NCBI GenBank assembly: GCA_022653735.1
Contig: JALCSU010000016.1
Location: 1 to 43,116 of the forward strand
Origin: Bacteroidales bacterium
Lineage (GTDB): Bacteria > Bacteroidota > Bacteroidia > Bacteroidales > UBA932
Reading direction: 5' to 3'
Length of the DNA: 43,116 nt
Shown: positions 1 to 8,300 of the stretch, one piece after another
How positions within the stretch are numbered: the first letter of the stretch is position 1
How the letters are laid out: the number at the start of each line of letters is the position of its first letter
Position numbers and translations under genes: made by a program
Notes under the pieces: model-generated
The model's input: only the letters and a program-made list of their open reading frames with translations
What the model was told of the DNA's origin: nothing
The model's database searches: none

Positions 1-25
1 TCTGAATCAATTCTGCTTTTTCCAT
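1..25 (-). CDS. 5' end of a gene running off the window (possibly acyl carrier protein)
   Basis: An ATG on the minus strand at 23-25 opens a frame reading MEKAELIQ before the window ends. It lies 6 bp downstream of the ketosynthase stop, so it is probably the next gene of the same operon. In ketosynthase clusters such a neighbour is often an acyl carrier protein, but eight residues cannot prove it. Confidence 0.4.
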
Positions 26-31
26 AATATG

Positions 32-1255
32 CTATTTAATATTTTTTACAATCAAAGATGAATTCGTTCCACCGAACCCGAAAGAGTTTGACAAGAACAC
101 GTCAAAATGCTTCTCTACCCTCTCCGCCGGGATGTGCAGCATGGCCGAATCCTCGTCGGGATGCTCGAAATTCAGGTTTGGAGCAATGAAGTCATTCTTC
201 ATCATGAGCATTGAATATATTACCTCGCTGGCTCCAGCCATCCACATCTCATGACCGGTCTGCGATTTAGTGCTGGTTATTTCTATCGGCCTGTCCCCGA
301 ACACCTTATAAAGAGCCTTAGCCTCATTTGCGTCCCCCACATGAGTAGATGTAGCATGGGCATTTATGTAACCAATCTCGTCTTTCGATATCCCAGCCCG
401 TTCAATCGACATTTCCAATGCCTTTACAGGCCCATCGACATTCGGCGCTGAAATATGATCTCCATTAGCCGAGAAGCCGTAACCGACCACCTCTCCATAA
501 ATTTTCGCTCCCCTGCGCATTGCTGACTCGTAGCTCTCTAGAATCACTGTAGCGGCGCCACCGCTCGGTACGAGACCGTCCCTATCTCTGTCGAAAGGGC
601 GGCTGGCCTTATCTGGAGCGTTTTCCCTTGTAGAGAATGCTGAAATTCCATCGAAAGAACCCACGGCGTATGGGTTGACTTCCTGTGCTCCGCCGCAGAC
701 GACCATTTCTTGCAGTCCGTTCTGGATCAGCAGCGAGCCCAGCCCTATGGCATGGGATCCGCTGGCACAAGCTCCTGACACAGTGAGATTTATTCCCTTT
801 AACTTGAATATGCAGCCGAGATTCATCGTAACCGTCGAGTTCATAGACTGGAAAATGGTTCCGGAGCCGCACAGAGACGTGTCTTTCTGGTATCTGATCA
901 CGTCCACAGCCTTCATGACAGGAACCGTCGAGCTGTCATTTCCATATAGCAATCCGACAATGTGGTCGTTGAGATACTCCTGGTCTATTCCTGCATCCTT
1001 GAGAGCATCTCTCGTGGCGCAAAAAGCATATTTAGCTTCCTCAGGCATGAAAACCCTCACGGAACGTGGCAGCTCAGCCTTTAAATCCGGCTCCTCGACT
1101 TTCCCAGTCAGAGCCGAACGAAAGCCAAGTTCCTTCCTGGCAGCATCCAGGCATATTCCTGATTTTCCGTTGTACAATGAGTCTCTTACCTCTTCAAGCG
1201 TTGTCCCTATACAGGAATATATTCCCATACCTGTGATAACTACCCTATTCTGCAT
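32..1255 (-). CDS. beta-ketoacyl-ACP synthase (KAS II / FabF-like)
   Basis: This is a decarboxylating condensing enzyme that extends an acyl-ACP chain with malonyl-ACP. The full thiolase fold length (407 aa) is present. The Cys-His-His triad is visible as C163 in GACASGS, H300 in NAHATST and H335 in TGHEMWMAGASE. The last motif, with a Trp-Met insertion where FabF usually has LLGAAGG, resembles ketosynthases of aryl-polyene/flexirubin-type clusters more than housekeeping FabF (inference from memory of that family). The start overlaps the end of the upstream membrane/acyltransferase frame by 11 bp, and another gene begins 6 bp after its stop. It therefore belongs to a minus-strand operon with the split PlsC-like acyltransferase, which suggests a role in a dedicated acyl-chain or polyene lipid pathway. 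Confidence 0.9.
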   Translation of the reverse strand: MQNRVVITGMGIYSCIGTTLEEVRDSLYNGKSGICLDAARKELGFRSALTGKVEEPDLKAELPRSVRVFMPEEAKYAFCATRDALKDAGIDQEYLNDHIVGLLYGNDSSTVPVMKAVDVIRYQKDTSLCGSGTIFQSMNSTVTMNLGCIFKLKGINLTVSGACASGSHAIGLGSLLIQNGLQEMVVCGGAQEVNPYAVGSFDGISAFSTRENAPDKASRPFDRDRDGLVPSGGAATVILESYESAMRRGAKIYGEVVGYGFSANGDHISAPNVDGPVKALEMSIERAGISKDEIGYINAHATSTHVGDANEAKALYKVFGDRPIEITSTKSQTGHEMWMAGASEVIYSMLMMKNDFIAPNLNFEHPDEDSAMLHIPAERVEKHFDVFLSNSFGFGGTNSSLIVKNIK

Positions 1256-2144
1256 ATTTCAATAATTTATCTAGTTCCTCGTTCATTTCAGACCGAGCTT
1301 TCTTAATATCTTCTATTTTCCCCGACCTCAGGGCCTTCCTGAAAGCGAAGTCTTTGCGAAGGCTGCCTAACCATTTCACGTAGTTCCACTCAAAAATGCA
1401 CAACGCTGGAAATAGCAGCACCCAGCATATCGCCGGAATGAATCCCCAAAGCGGCCAAACCACAGCCAAGGTTATTATGCCAAGGATCGGGAACACGAAC
1501 AAAGCATTCAACGCCATCAGCAAAGTCCCTTGGAACATCCTGTCCTCCATCTTCTTCTCGAAGTGCATTGGGAAAAACCATGACACTATCGAAGGCCACA
1601 GAGCGACGATCGCAAGCGGCAGCAAAAGAATAAGACCCAGAATCTTACCGAATATCTCGGCAGCCGTTCTAGGAGAATCCAGCTCTGCCTCATCTATGCC
1701 TGCAAACTCCAGTCCATTTCTGTAGGCTTTCACTTTTTCGTAAGCCACTGGCCTACCTTCCGGAACCTCATCAGGATTCACTATGGAATAGCATTTTCCC
1801 TCTTCCAGATTCTCGTTTTCGATGTCCCAGCCCGTAGATTTCGAGAGTATGAAGTACTTGATCTTATCTCTTCCCGTCTTTTCCTCCAAGCGAGCGACGA
1901 GTTCCTTGTCAGAAATCATCTTGTCTGGGAGATAATCCGGATTGAAGCCTTTCCCTCTTGCATATTCTTCACCGTATGAGCTATTGCGTATGAATTCCAA
2001 CTCGTCGTAATATTCAAGGTCTCTCACCCTGAACATCATATTCTTAATCTGCTCGCATACGAGCTTGTTAACCTGGCGCTGTGCCGTCCTTGGCTTTACC
2101 TTATACAGCTCGTAATATGGCTTCAGGGAAATTGGGGTTGCCAT
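1245..2144 (-). CDS. C-terminal part of a PlsC-like acyltransferase (frameshifted)
   Basis: This 299-aa frame has a charged N-terminal half and two hydrophobic regions (about 168-190 and 207-254) followed by a charged C-terminal helix. By itself it has no recognisable catalytic motif. Its first residues (TPISLKPYYELYKVKP) are what normally follows the ...CLVEYGNP segment in larger Bacteroidota acyltransferases. That segment is exactly where the upstream frame (2101-2736) loses homology-like sequence. Removing one base from the GGGG run at 2134-2137 (CCCC on the coding strand) joins the two into one protein of roughly 495 aa. So this is most likely the membrane-anchoring second half of one broken gene, not an independent protein. 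If translated separately, the overlapping ATG inside the first frame would be the start. Confidence 0.7.
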   Translation of the reverse strand: MATPISLKPYYELYKVKPRTAQRQVNKLVCEQIKNMMFRVRDLEYYDELEFIRNSSYGEEYARGKGFNPDYLPDKMISDKELVARLEEKTGRDKIKYFILSKSTGWDIENENLEEGKCYSIVNPDEVPEGRPVAYEKVKAYRNGLEFAGIDEAELDSPRTAAEIFGKILGLILLLPLAIVALWPSIVSWFFPMHFEKKMEDRMFQGTLLMALNALFVFPILGIITLAVVWPLWGFIPAICWVLLFPALCIFEWNYVKWLGSLRKDFAFRKALRSGKIEDIKKARSEMNEELDKLLKYAE

Positions 2145-2736
2145 ATTCCACCAGACATTTCTGCCTTATCCCGAAATAATCAGAATAATGGTTGCAAGAC
2201 GGGAGTATCATGACATCACTTTCGAAATTCAGCATTTCCGCTGAATCGAACGCCATCTTAGTGTAGCCGAAAGAAAAATTCCCAAGCCAATGCCCTGTCT
2301 GGTGGCCGCCTTCGGGGAATATGACGACGGAATTGCCCTCCGCCAGATCCTTCTCGGAATCCTCGAAGGTGGAAGCGTTGTTCTTCAAGGCGCTTTCCCC
2401 TTCGTGATTTATGCGGAAAGCCGGAAGAAGCCCAATCGACCGAAGAAACTTATTTGCAGCCGGGGAAAGAGAGAATACATCTGCCCTGACTATGAATCTG
2501 ACTTTTCTCTTCTTGAAAGACATCAGGATGGCCAGTGCATCGCAGAGGCCATTCTGATGATTGCTCGCTATCAATGTCGGGATTCCGTTTTCCGGAACAT
2601 TCTCCATGTGGAGATACCGCACGTCCTTATACATGACATGCTCGAACAGAAAACGCAGATATACCTTAAAGCATCTATATGCGAGCGGTATTTTCTTAAT
2701 GTCCTCCCCCTTATTTACACTTCTTCTGCCTTCCAT
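2101..2736 (-). CDS. N-terminal catalytic part of a PlsC-like (lysophospholipid) acyltransferase, frameshifted
   Basis: The acyltransferase catalytic signature is present: H60 and D66 in NHQNGLCD (one residue wider than the classical HX4D) and FPEGG at 140-144. This family transfers acyl groups from acyl-ACP or acyl-CoA to glycerol-3-phosphate or lysophospholipid at the inner membrane. At 211 aa the frame is short for the Bacteroidota type with a C-terminal membrane part. It stops soon after YGNP, whereas the overlapping frame 1245-2144 carries the expected continuation. A single extra base in the CCCC tract (plus-strand 2134-2137) explains the break. It could be a genuine lesion, a sequencing/assembly error, or recoding; the sequence alone cannot decide. 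Confidence 0.8.
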   Translation of the reverse strand: MEGRRSVNKGEDIKKIPLAYRCFKVYLRFLFEHVMYKDVRYLHMENVPENGIPTLIASNHQNGLCDALAILMSFKKRKVRFIVRADVFSLSPAANKFLRSIGLLPAFRINHEGESALKNNASTFEDSEKDLAEGNSVVIFPEGGHQTGHWLGNFSFGYTKMAFDSAEMLNFESDVMILPSCNHYSDYFGIRQKCLVEYGNPNFPEAILRAV

Positions 2737-2922
2737 CTTTTCGAAAAGTTCAACAACCAGCCAAACAAAATCGAGATAGCATTTCTCGAAAATTGGGACG
2801 AAAATACGTAATTTTTAAAGTTCTGGCAAGTTGCAATATTGTTTGATACCTTTTGAAAAGATTTTCGACCTTTTTAGACAATTCTCTAATTCTCAGCTCT
2901 ATTTCTGCTTTCAATTCTTAAA

Positions 2923-4200
2923 TCATAATTGATTTCGAGATTTTTCGCAAACATACCCAACAAAGAAGCAGGCGACGGCGACCACCATTCCATTAATGGA
3001 AGGTATGCCCCATTTAACCAGATTGGCCACTACGGCGCCCAGAACGACTCCAGCTATGGCAGACCAATTCACGGCACGCTTAGGCAAGGTGTCGGCAAGA
3101 TATTCCTTCCTATGCAGGAAATAGCTGACTATTAATATTATGCCTATTGGCGGCAGGGTGCAGTTCAGCACGTTCAGCCAGCCCACGAAATTCCAATACA
3201 GCCAGACAGCAGACACGGTGCCGATGATGCCGGCAGCCAGAACCATCGCCTTCTTAGGAAGGCCCAAGATGTTGGATAAGCCTAAGCCAGAAGTGTACAA
3301 GGCGTTGTCATTCGTCGTCCAGATGTTCAAGCCCAGCACCAGAATGGCAATGTAGAAGAGGTTCAGGTTCAGCATCACCTCGAAAATGTCGTTTCCGCCT
3401 ACGTAGATGCTTGAAATAGCTCCGAAAAAGAACATCAGGCTGTTCCCAAGGAAAAAGGCCACGACAGTAACCAGCAAGCCGACTTTCGCATTCTTCGAGA
3501 AACGGGCGAAATTTGGCGTGGCAGTACCTCCAGACACGAAACTTCCGATTACCAGTCCAGCCCCGGCTATGACGCTCAGGTCCTTAGAACCCCTTGAAAA
3601 TTGGTCTATCAGGGTCGAATCGCCCCTTTGAACGGCCATGATCATAGCCACCGTACCTAGAATTGCAACGGCAGGAACGGCTATATAGCTTACTATAGTA
3701 AGGCTTTTGATACCGAAATATGCACTGCATGTCATCAGTATGCCGGCAATAAGAACAAGCACGTAACCCTGCCAAGGCATGCTGTCCGGAGTGACTTCCA
3801 GCCCCATGATTTCTTTGGCAATCGGGATGGCGAACATTGCCAGGCCTACCCCGAACCAGCCTATCTGCGTGAAGCTTATCATCGCGCTTGGGAGATAGCT
3901 TCCCCTTTCGCCAAAGCTTTTGCGAGCCAGCATGTCGAGGGTGAGGCCGCTCTCGGCCCCGATCCAGCCCAAAGCCCCTGTGTACGCTCCCAGAATAAGT
4001 CCCCCTAAGAGAAGAGCACCGATGAATCCCCAGAAATCAAGCCCTGTCGCCAGTTTCTGGCCTACCCACATAGATGCAGAGAAGAAAGTGAAGCCGAGCA
4101 TTACCATGAACATGCTCAGGTTGCTCTTGCGACCTGCCGCGCTGACTGATCCGTTGGTGAAGTCAGCGTCAGCTCCTTGCTTATAATTACTCATAACCAT
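2923..4200 (-). CDS. codB: cytosine permease (NCS1 family, CodB-like)
   Basis: The protein resembles E. coli CodB closely by eye: LGFTFFSASMWVGQKL near the N-terminus, SFGERGSYLPS, QIGWFGVGLAMFAIP, and LNIWTTNDNALYTSGLG. At 425 aa it has CodB length, with about twelve hydrophobic segments spread over the chain. The family imports cytosine (sometimes related pyrimidines) by cation symport. The start codon lies inside the end of the upstream phosphoribosyltransferase gene (14-bp overlap from ATG 4200, 8 bp from the alternative ATG 4194), so translation is coupled. Coupling permease to phosphoribosyltransferase points to uptake followed by capture of a base as nucleotide. No cytosine deaminase is seen in the window. 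A terminator hairpin was not obvious in the AT-rich gap that follows. Confidence 0.9.
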   Translation of the reverse strand: MVMSNYKQGADADFTNGSVSAAGRKSNLSMFMVMLGFTFFSASMWVGQKLATGLDFWGFIGALLLGGLILGAYTGALGWIGAESGLTLDMLARKSFGERGSYLPSAMISFTQIGWFGVGLAMFAIPIAKEIMGLEVTPDSMPWQGYVLVLIAGILMTCSAYFGIKSLTIVSYIAVPAVAILGTVAMIMAVQRGDSTLIDQFSRGSKDLSVIAGAGLVIGSFVSGGTATPNFARFSKNAKVGLLVTVVAFFLGNSLMFFFGAISSIYVGGNDIFEVMLNLNLFYIAILVLGLNIWTTNDNALYTSGLGLSNILGLPKKAMVLAAGIIGTVSAVWLYWNFVGWLNVLNCTLPPIGIILIVSYFLHRKEYLADTLPKRAVNWSAIAGVVLGAVVANLVKWGIPSINGMVVAVACFFVGYVCEKSRNQL

Positions 4201-5266
4201 TAAGTGATTGATTGATTTGCTCTAATCTAGTTGATGCAATCTGCCTGAGAGTCAGAGTCTCGGCCTTTGCCAGGAAAACCCTTTCATCGCTGTACAGCAC
4301 CCTCAGGTCACCGAGTTTCTGAAAATGCGTGGTCTTGAGCCATTCATCATATTCAATAGGTGCCCTGTATCCTATTCTTTCGTAGGTCAGTTCCATTATG
4401 TCCGTCCTGTCTGAAGCCTCCAGCACTGCGTTCCAGTATTTCTTAACTTCCTCCACATGGTCCGGTATCTCATAGCGACGAGCCCCGCCGTCGTAGATTA
4501 TGCATTTCTCGTAAAGCGAGAAGCCATGAGCAACGACATATTCCCTAAACTCAGGAGAAATGATGCCTCCGCCCCAGTAGAAATCGATGTCCGGTACCTG
4601 GAAACCTAGCACGCCAGTGTCTTCATAGACTCTGAATATTCCTTCGTAGAAAAAGCAAGAAAAACCTTCGAAATTCGGCGAAAGCTTCTTGATTTCCTCG
4701 GTCAGATCCTCCATGACGTCGATGGCTTTCGTGCCGCCAATCGTAAAAAAGATAATCCTCTTGAAGCTGCCGCCATGGTCATGGAACCAATTTATGACAT
4801 GATTCATGCACATCTTAAGAGTGGCTCCTGATGCGATTATGTCGCCAATCATCAGCACGCAGTCTTTGCATGTGCGAACTTTCTGGTAGCGGACGTCCAG
4901 GCCTTTGATGACATTTTCCTCGATAATTCTCTCGCAGGAGAGAAAATCCATATTCGTAACCCTCAAACCTGCCCTGAAAGCACATTCCTCGATGGGATAA
5001 TTCAATCCGCCTCTGAGAATAGTCAATATATTCACTTTCCCTTCAAGACCATTGTCTGTCAAGTACTGCATGCCTTTCATCGTAGCAGGTACCATGGACT
5101 GATAAGAGCCGAATCCGACTACCTCAGGAGAAGCCATGAGCCTCCTTGTGCCGCCATCGCTGATGATGAAATAATGATTCTTGAGATTCTCGCATTCAAA
5201 CCTGTAGACACCAGGGATGCGAGTCTGAGCTAGATTAGAGTTTTTGAGATTATATTCGTGCGACAT
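4187..5266 (-). CDS. type I phosphoribosyltransferase-domain protein with long C-terminal extension
   Basis: A PRPP-binding-type motif, VLMIGDIIASGATL, lies at about residues 137-150. An LRGG loop at about 85-88 resembles the pyrophosphate loop of uracil and other pyrimidine phosphoribosyltransferases. In the PRPP motif the usual paired acidic residues read Gly-Asp, so the first acid is missing. About 190 residues follow the core, so it is longer than ordinary salvage enzymes (around 210 aa). The open frame reaches up to 5311, but a TAnnTTTG -7 box (5290-5297) lies inside that extension, so the ATG at 5266 (MSHEYNLKN) is the likely start. It is coupled to the cytosine permease, which suggests a base-salvage role. 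The exact substrate is unknown. Confidence 0.75.
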   Translation of the reverse strand: MSHEYNLKNSNLAQTRIPGVYRFECENLKNHYFIISDGGTRRLMASPEVVGFGSYQSMVPATMKGMQYLTDNGLEGKVNILTILRGGLNYPIEECAFRAGLRVTNMDFLSCERIIEENVIKGLDVRYQKVRTCKDCVLMIGDIIASGATLKMCMNHVINWFHDHGGSFKRIIFFTIGGTKAIDVMEDLTEEIKKLSPNFEGFSCFFYEGIFRVYEDTGVLGFQVPDIDFYWGGGIISPEFREYVVAHGFSLYEKCIIYDGGARRYEIPDHVEEVKKYWNAVLEASDRTDIMELTYERIGYRAPIEYDEWLKTTHFQKLGDLRVLYSDERVFLAKAETLTLRQIASTRLEQINQSLNGYE

Positions 5267-5289
5267 TCCGATTATCATTAATCGGGTTA

Positions 5290-5297
5290 CAAAGGTA
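5290..5297 (-). promoter_or_regulatory. -7 promoter box for the phosphoribosyltransferase-codB operon
   Basis: The minus strand reads TACCTTTG, matching the Bacteroidota TAnnTTTG box. A transcript starting a few bases downstream would exclude the upstream Met codons of the open frame and leave a leader of about 17 nt before ATG 5266. Confidence 0.6.
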
Positions 5298-5410
5298 GTC
5301 ATAATTCGCATAAAATATTTCCATTCGGGTAGAACTTATCAAACAAGTTATCAACCATGGCTACATTATTGGAAATTTTCGTACCTTAGCGGTGCGTAAA
5401 GTGAAAGAAA

Positions 5411-6532
5411 ATGGCTGTATCCATAAAGGAAGTACGCACTAAAAGGGATCTGAGGCAGTTTGCCAAATTTCCTAATGTACTCTACAAGAATAATAAATAT
5501 TATGTCCCGCAACTGATTTCCATGGACATGGCTACCTTTTCGCCCAAGAAAAACAGGGCTTTTGAGGTTTGTGAGGGAAAATACTGGCTTGCCTACAAAG
5601 ATGGCGAGCTCGTTGGACGTGTCGCTGGCATAATAAACCATAAATATAATCGCAAAGTCGGTCAGAACATCTGCCGCTTCGGATGGATTGATTTCACGAA
5701 TGATCCGGAAGTCGTCCACGCCCTGCTGGACACGGTGGAAAGCTATGCAAGGGCTAATGGAATGAATGTGGTCGAAGGACCTGTGGGCTTTCTGGAATTC
5801 GACGTGGCTGGAGTCCTGGTGGACGGTTTCGACCAATACCCCACAGCCTACGGGAAATACAACGACCCGTATTACGAGCCTCTGATCCTGGCTGAAGGCT
5901 ACAAGAAAGAAACCGATTACGTGGAATTCCGAGTCACCGTTCCCGAGAACATCGACAGGTACGAGAAACTCTCGAAGCTAATTGGAGAACGATTGGGGCT
6001 GCATGAAGCTACGTTCAAGAATAAGAAAGACCTGGTACGGAAATATGCCGACGGAATATTCGGAGTCCTCAATCACGCATATTCTTCGCTCCACGGCTTC
6101 TCCGAGCTCTCCCAGGCTCAGTGCGAGGATTTGAAGAAGGAGTTCCTGCCTCAGCTGATCCTGGACTACGTTTCAGTCATCGTGGACAAGGATGACAAGG
6201 TCGTGGCATTCGGGATCACCCTTCCCTCGCTTTCTAAGGCACTCATAAAGGCCAAGGGTCACCTTTTCCCATTCGGCTGGTACCATATCCTCCATGCGCT
6301 GAAACACAATGACACTATTGATGCTCTTCTAGTGGCTATTTCCGATGAATATAAAGACAAAGGCGTGAATGCGATGCTGATTGCCAAAATGGGCATCGGC
6401 TACCACAAGCACGGAATCAAATACCTGGAGAGCACGAGGGAGCTTGAAAGCAATATGGCAGTCCAGAACATGTGGGGCCACTTCGAACGCAAGCTCCACA
6501 AAAGAGCAAGAGTTTATATCAAAGAAATTTAA
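5411..6532 (+). CDS. GNAT-like acyl/acetyltransferase
   Basis: This 373-aa soluble protein has the layout of an uncharacterised GNAT-like family common in Bacteroidota. An N-terminal Tyr-rich YKNNKYYVPQL segment is followed by WLAYKDGELVGRVAGI (a GNAT beta-strand pair), then FGWIDF and GPVGFLEFD. A second GNAT-like half carries FGITLPSLSKAL and YKDKGVNAMLI. It starts an operon with a CDP-alcohol phosphatidyltransferase (6-bp gap) and a glycerolipid-type acyltransferase, so a lipid acyl-transfer role is plausible. This is context inference only; the acceptor and donor are unknown. A weak -7-like TACCTTAG at 5382-5389 lies upstream. Confidence 0.75.
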   Translation: MAVSIKEVRTKRDLRQFAKFPNVLYKNNKYYVPQLISMDMATFSPKKNRAFEVCEGKYWLAYKDGELVGRVAGIINHKYNRKVGQNICRFGWIDFTNDPEVVHALLDTVESYARANGMNVVEGPVGFLEFDVAGVLVDGFDQYPTAYGKYNDPYYEPLILAEGYKKETDYVEFRVTVPENIDRYEKLSKLIGERLGLHEATFKNKKDLVRKYADGIFGVLNHAYSSLHGFSELSQAQCEDLKKEFLPQLILDYVSVIVDKDDKVVAFGITLPSLSKALIKAKGHLFPFGWYHILHALKHNDTIDALLVAISDEYKDKGVNAMLIAKMGIGYHKHGIKYLESTRELESNMAVQNMWGHFERKLHKRARVYIKEI

Positions 6533-6538
6533 TAATAT

Positions 6539-7246
6539 ATGGCCGACAAGAAAGCTGAAAGAATACAGACTTCCATCCTGAATGGAGTTGAGAGAAAAGT
6601 TCTCGTCTGGCTTGCCGAGAGGCAGCCACGATGGGTGGTATCGGACACTCTTACATTCATCGGGTCTATAGGAGCCTTGCTCATTGGCTTAGGCTTCGTT
6701 CTAGCCAGCAGGAACGCGGCATGGCTGTGGCTGAGCTTCTTCGGCTTCATCGTCAATTGGTACGGGGACTCCCTGGATGGCACTTTGGCCAGGGTTCGCA
6801 AGACACCACGCCCAATCTACGGCTATTACATAGACCACACGGTAGACTGCATCAACGAGGCTTTCATGTTCTTAGGCATAGGGCTGTCCTCTTACATGCA
6901 TCTGTCCTTAGCGCTTGCTCTGTTCGCCGTCTATCTCTGCCTCACGGTCAATGTCGGCACCAACGCCCATCTGAAGGGCGAGTTCAAGCTTACTTACGCT
7001 AAGCTAGGACCTACTGAGTTCAGGATAATCGCAATGATCCTGATCGCCGTCCTGTACTTCGTCAAGCCTCTCCAGACATTCTCGGTGACCTGGGATGTCT
7101 TCGGAAAGTCTGTTGCCATGGGTGCCATTGACCTAGCCGGAATCGTCATTCTGGCAATTCTAGTCGTCATCTATCTCGTTACGATAATCAATGATGCAAA
7201 GGGTTATGCCAAGATTGACCCTATGCCTAAACGCGAAGGAGAATAG
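6539..7246 (+). CDS. CDP-alcohol phosphatidyltransferase family membrane protein
   Basis: The family signature is clear: D80-G81, A84-R85, G95, D99 and D103. The spacing between the AR pair and the Gly is one residue longer than the textbook DGx2ARx8Gx3Dx3D. These residues bind divalent metal and the CDP-linked donor and transfer the phosphatidyl group to an alcohol, releasing CMP. Hydrophobic helices occur at about 37-56, 60-76, 106-125 and three more in the C-terminal half, consistent with a polytopic inner-membrane enzyme. It begins 6 bp after the GNAT-like gene and ends 2 bp before the acyltransferase. The alcohol substrate cannot be read from sequence (inositol, glycerol-phosphate and others are possible). 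Confidence 0.88.
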   Translation: MADKKAERIQTSILNGVERKVLVWLAERQPRWVVSDTLTFIGSIGALLIGLGFVLASRNAAWLWLSFFGFIVNWYGDSLDGTLARVRKTPRPIYGYYIDHTVDCINEAFMFLGIGLSSYMHLSLALALFAVYLCLTVNVGTNAHLKGEFKLTYAKLGPTEFRIIAMILIAVLYFVKPLQTFSVTWDVFGKSVAMGAIDLAGIVILAILVVIYLVTIINDAKGYAKIDPMPKREGE

Positions 7247-7248
7247 CA

Positions 7249-8121
7249 ATGCCGATTCTGACTGTCAAAGACATCGAAAGGCTGATTCCCGCATTTAAAG
7301 GCAAAGCCGGGAACGCCGCAGCCGAGATTCTCAGAAAAATATTATCAATAGAGACGCTTTCCCGCATTTATGACGACCTGAGCGATCAGCAAGGTGCCGA
7401 TTTCGCCGGAGGCGTGCTGAAGGACGTGCAAACCGACTACCGCATCGGGAACCCCGAGCGACTGAACATGTTGCCGGATGGCCCGTTCATTACCATCAGC
7501 AATCATCCTTACGGAGGCCTGGACGGCATCATACTCATAGACTTGTTCGGACACATAAGGGATGGATATAAATACATGGTGAACGAGTTCTTGAATCTGG
7601 TCGAGAATCTTCGTCCTTGCCTCATCGTGGTGAATCCAAAGACGGAGCTGAGCGACAGCAAAATAACCGTCAATAACATCCATGGGGTTAGAGAAGCATT
7701 GCAGAGAATTCACGATGGCTTTCCGGTAGGGTTTTTCCCTTCTGGCGCAGTTTCCGACCTGAGCCTGAAGGAAATGAAGATCCGTGACCGCGAGTGGCAG
7801 CCTTCCGTCCTGCGGCTCATCCAGAAGGCCAGAGTGCCTATAGTCCCGGTTCGTTTCTTCGACCATAACTCTTTTTGGTTCTATAATTTAGGACTCATAA
7901 GCTGGAAGGTGAGGCTTCTTCAGCTACCTCATGAGCTTGTGAACAAGAGGCATCGCAGGATAAGGATAGGCATCGGCGATACAATTTCTGTCGAAGAGCA
8001 ATCGCCGTACAAGGACATTAAGGAATATGGCAGATTCCTTCGCGAGAAAGTTTATGGGATGCCTCTTCCCGAGCATTTCTTAAAATACAGCAAATATATT
8101 GCCCAGGGCAGGAAAATATGA
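7249..8121 (+). CDS. PlsC/hemolysin-type lysophospholipid acyltransferase
   Basis: This 290-aa acyltransferase has catalytic H86 and D92 in SNHPYGGLDG. A GFFPSGAVSD segment stands in the position of the FPEG motif of PlsC enzymes. VPIVPVRFFDHNS resembles the late beta-strand motif of this superfamily. No strong membrane helix is visible, so it is likely peripheral. It is the last gene of the GNAT/CDP-alcohol phosphatidyltransferase operon, only 2 bp behind the previous stop. The trio could assemble or remodel a phospholipid or aminolipid. Glycine-lipid O-acyltransferases of Bacteroides (GlsA) are a similar type, but identity is not supported well enough to assign that name. Confidence 0.82.
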   Translation: MPILTVKDIERLIPAFKGKAGNAAAEILRKILSIETLSRIYDDLSDQQGADFAGGVLKDVQTDYRIGNPERLNMLPDGPFITISNHPYGGLDGIILIDLFGHIRDGYKYMVNEFLNLVENLRPCLIVVNPKTELSDSKITVNNIHGVREALQRIHDGFPVGFFPSGAVSDLSLKEMKIRDREWQPSVLRLIQKARVPIVPVRFFDHNSFWFYNLGLISWKVRLLQLPHELVNKRHRRIRIGIGDTISVEEQSPYKDIKEYGRFLREKVYGMPLPEHFLKYSKYIAQGRKI

Positions 8122-8165
8122 TGGTTCTTTTTTGGGCGTAAGATTCAGGATATACTGAAATTTGC

Positions 8166-8173
8166 TATATTTG
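8166..8173 (+). promoter_or_regulatory. -7 promoter box for tRNA-Ala
   Basis: TATATTTG matches TAnnTTTG and lies 10 bp before the mature 5' end of the tRNA. No clear -33 box was recognised. Confidence 0.55.
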
Positions 8174-8183
8174 CAAGGTCAAT

Positions 8184-8256
8184 GGGGTATTAGCTCAGCT
8201 GGTAGAGCGCAAGGTTCGCAATCTTGAGGTCAGGAGTTCGATCCTCCTATGCTCCA
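8184..8256 (+). tRNA. tRNA-Ala (anticodon CGC)
   Basis: The cloverleaf can be drawn by hand. The acceptor GGGGTAT pairs with ATGCTCC. The D arm is GCTC/GAGC. The anticodon stem CAAGG/TCTTG holds loop TTCGCAA with anticodon CGC. The T stem is AGGAG/CTCCT and the discriminator is A. The third acceptor pair is G-U, the identity element of alanine tRNAs. CCA is not encoded. The gene stands alone and marks the left edge of the accessory region. Confidence 0.95.
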
Positions 8257-8262
8257 CAAGGT

Positions 8263-8300
8263 CAAGGATTTAAGGTAAAACTTAAGTCCTTGATTTTCTT
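8263..8300 (+). terminator. rho-independent terminator after tRNA-Ala
   Basis: A 12-bp stem (CAAGGATTTAAG / CTTAAGTCCTTG, one G-U pair) with a 6-nt loop spans 8263-8292. It is followed by ATTTTCTTTT. It starts 6 bp after the tRNA. Confidence 0.75.

Noticed and set aside
5411..8121. Assignment of the GNAT and acyltransferase genes as glycine-lipid synthases GlsB/GlsA
   Set aside because: The pairing is suggestive, but the GNAT protein looks like a different subfamily and a CDP-alcohol transferase lies between them; evidence is too weak for the names.
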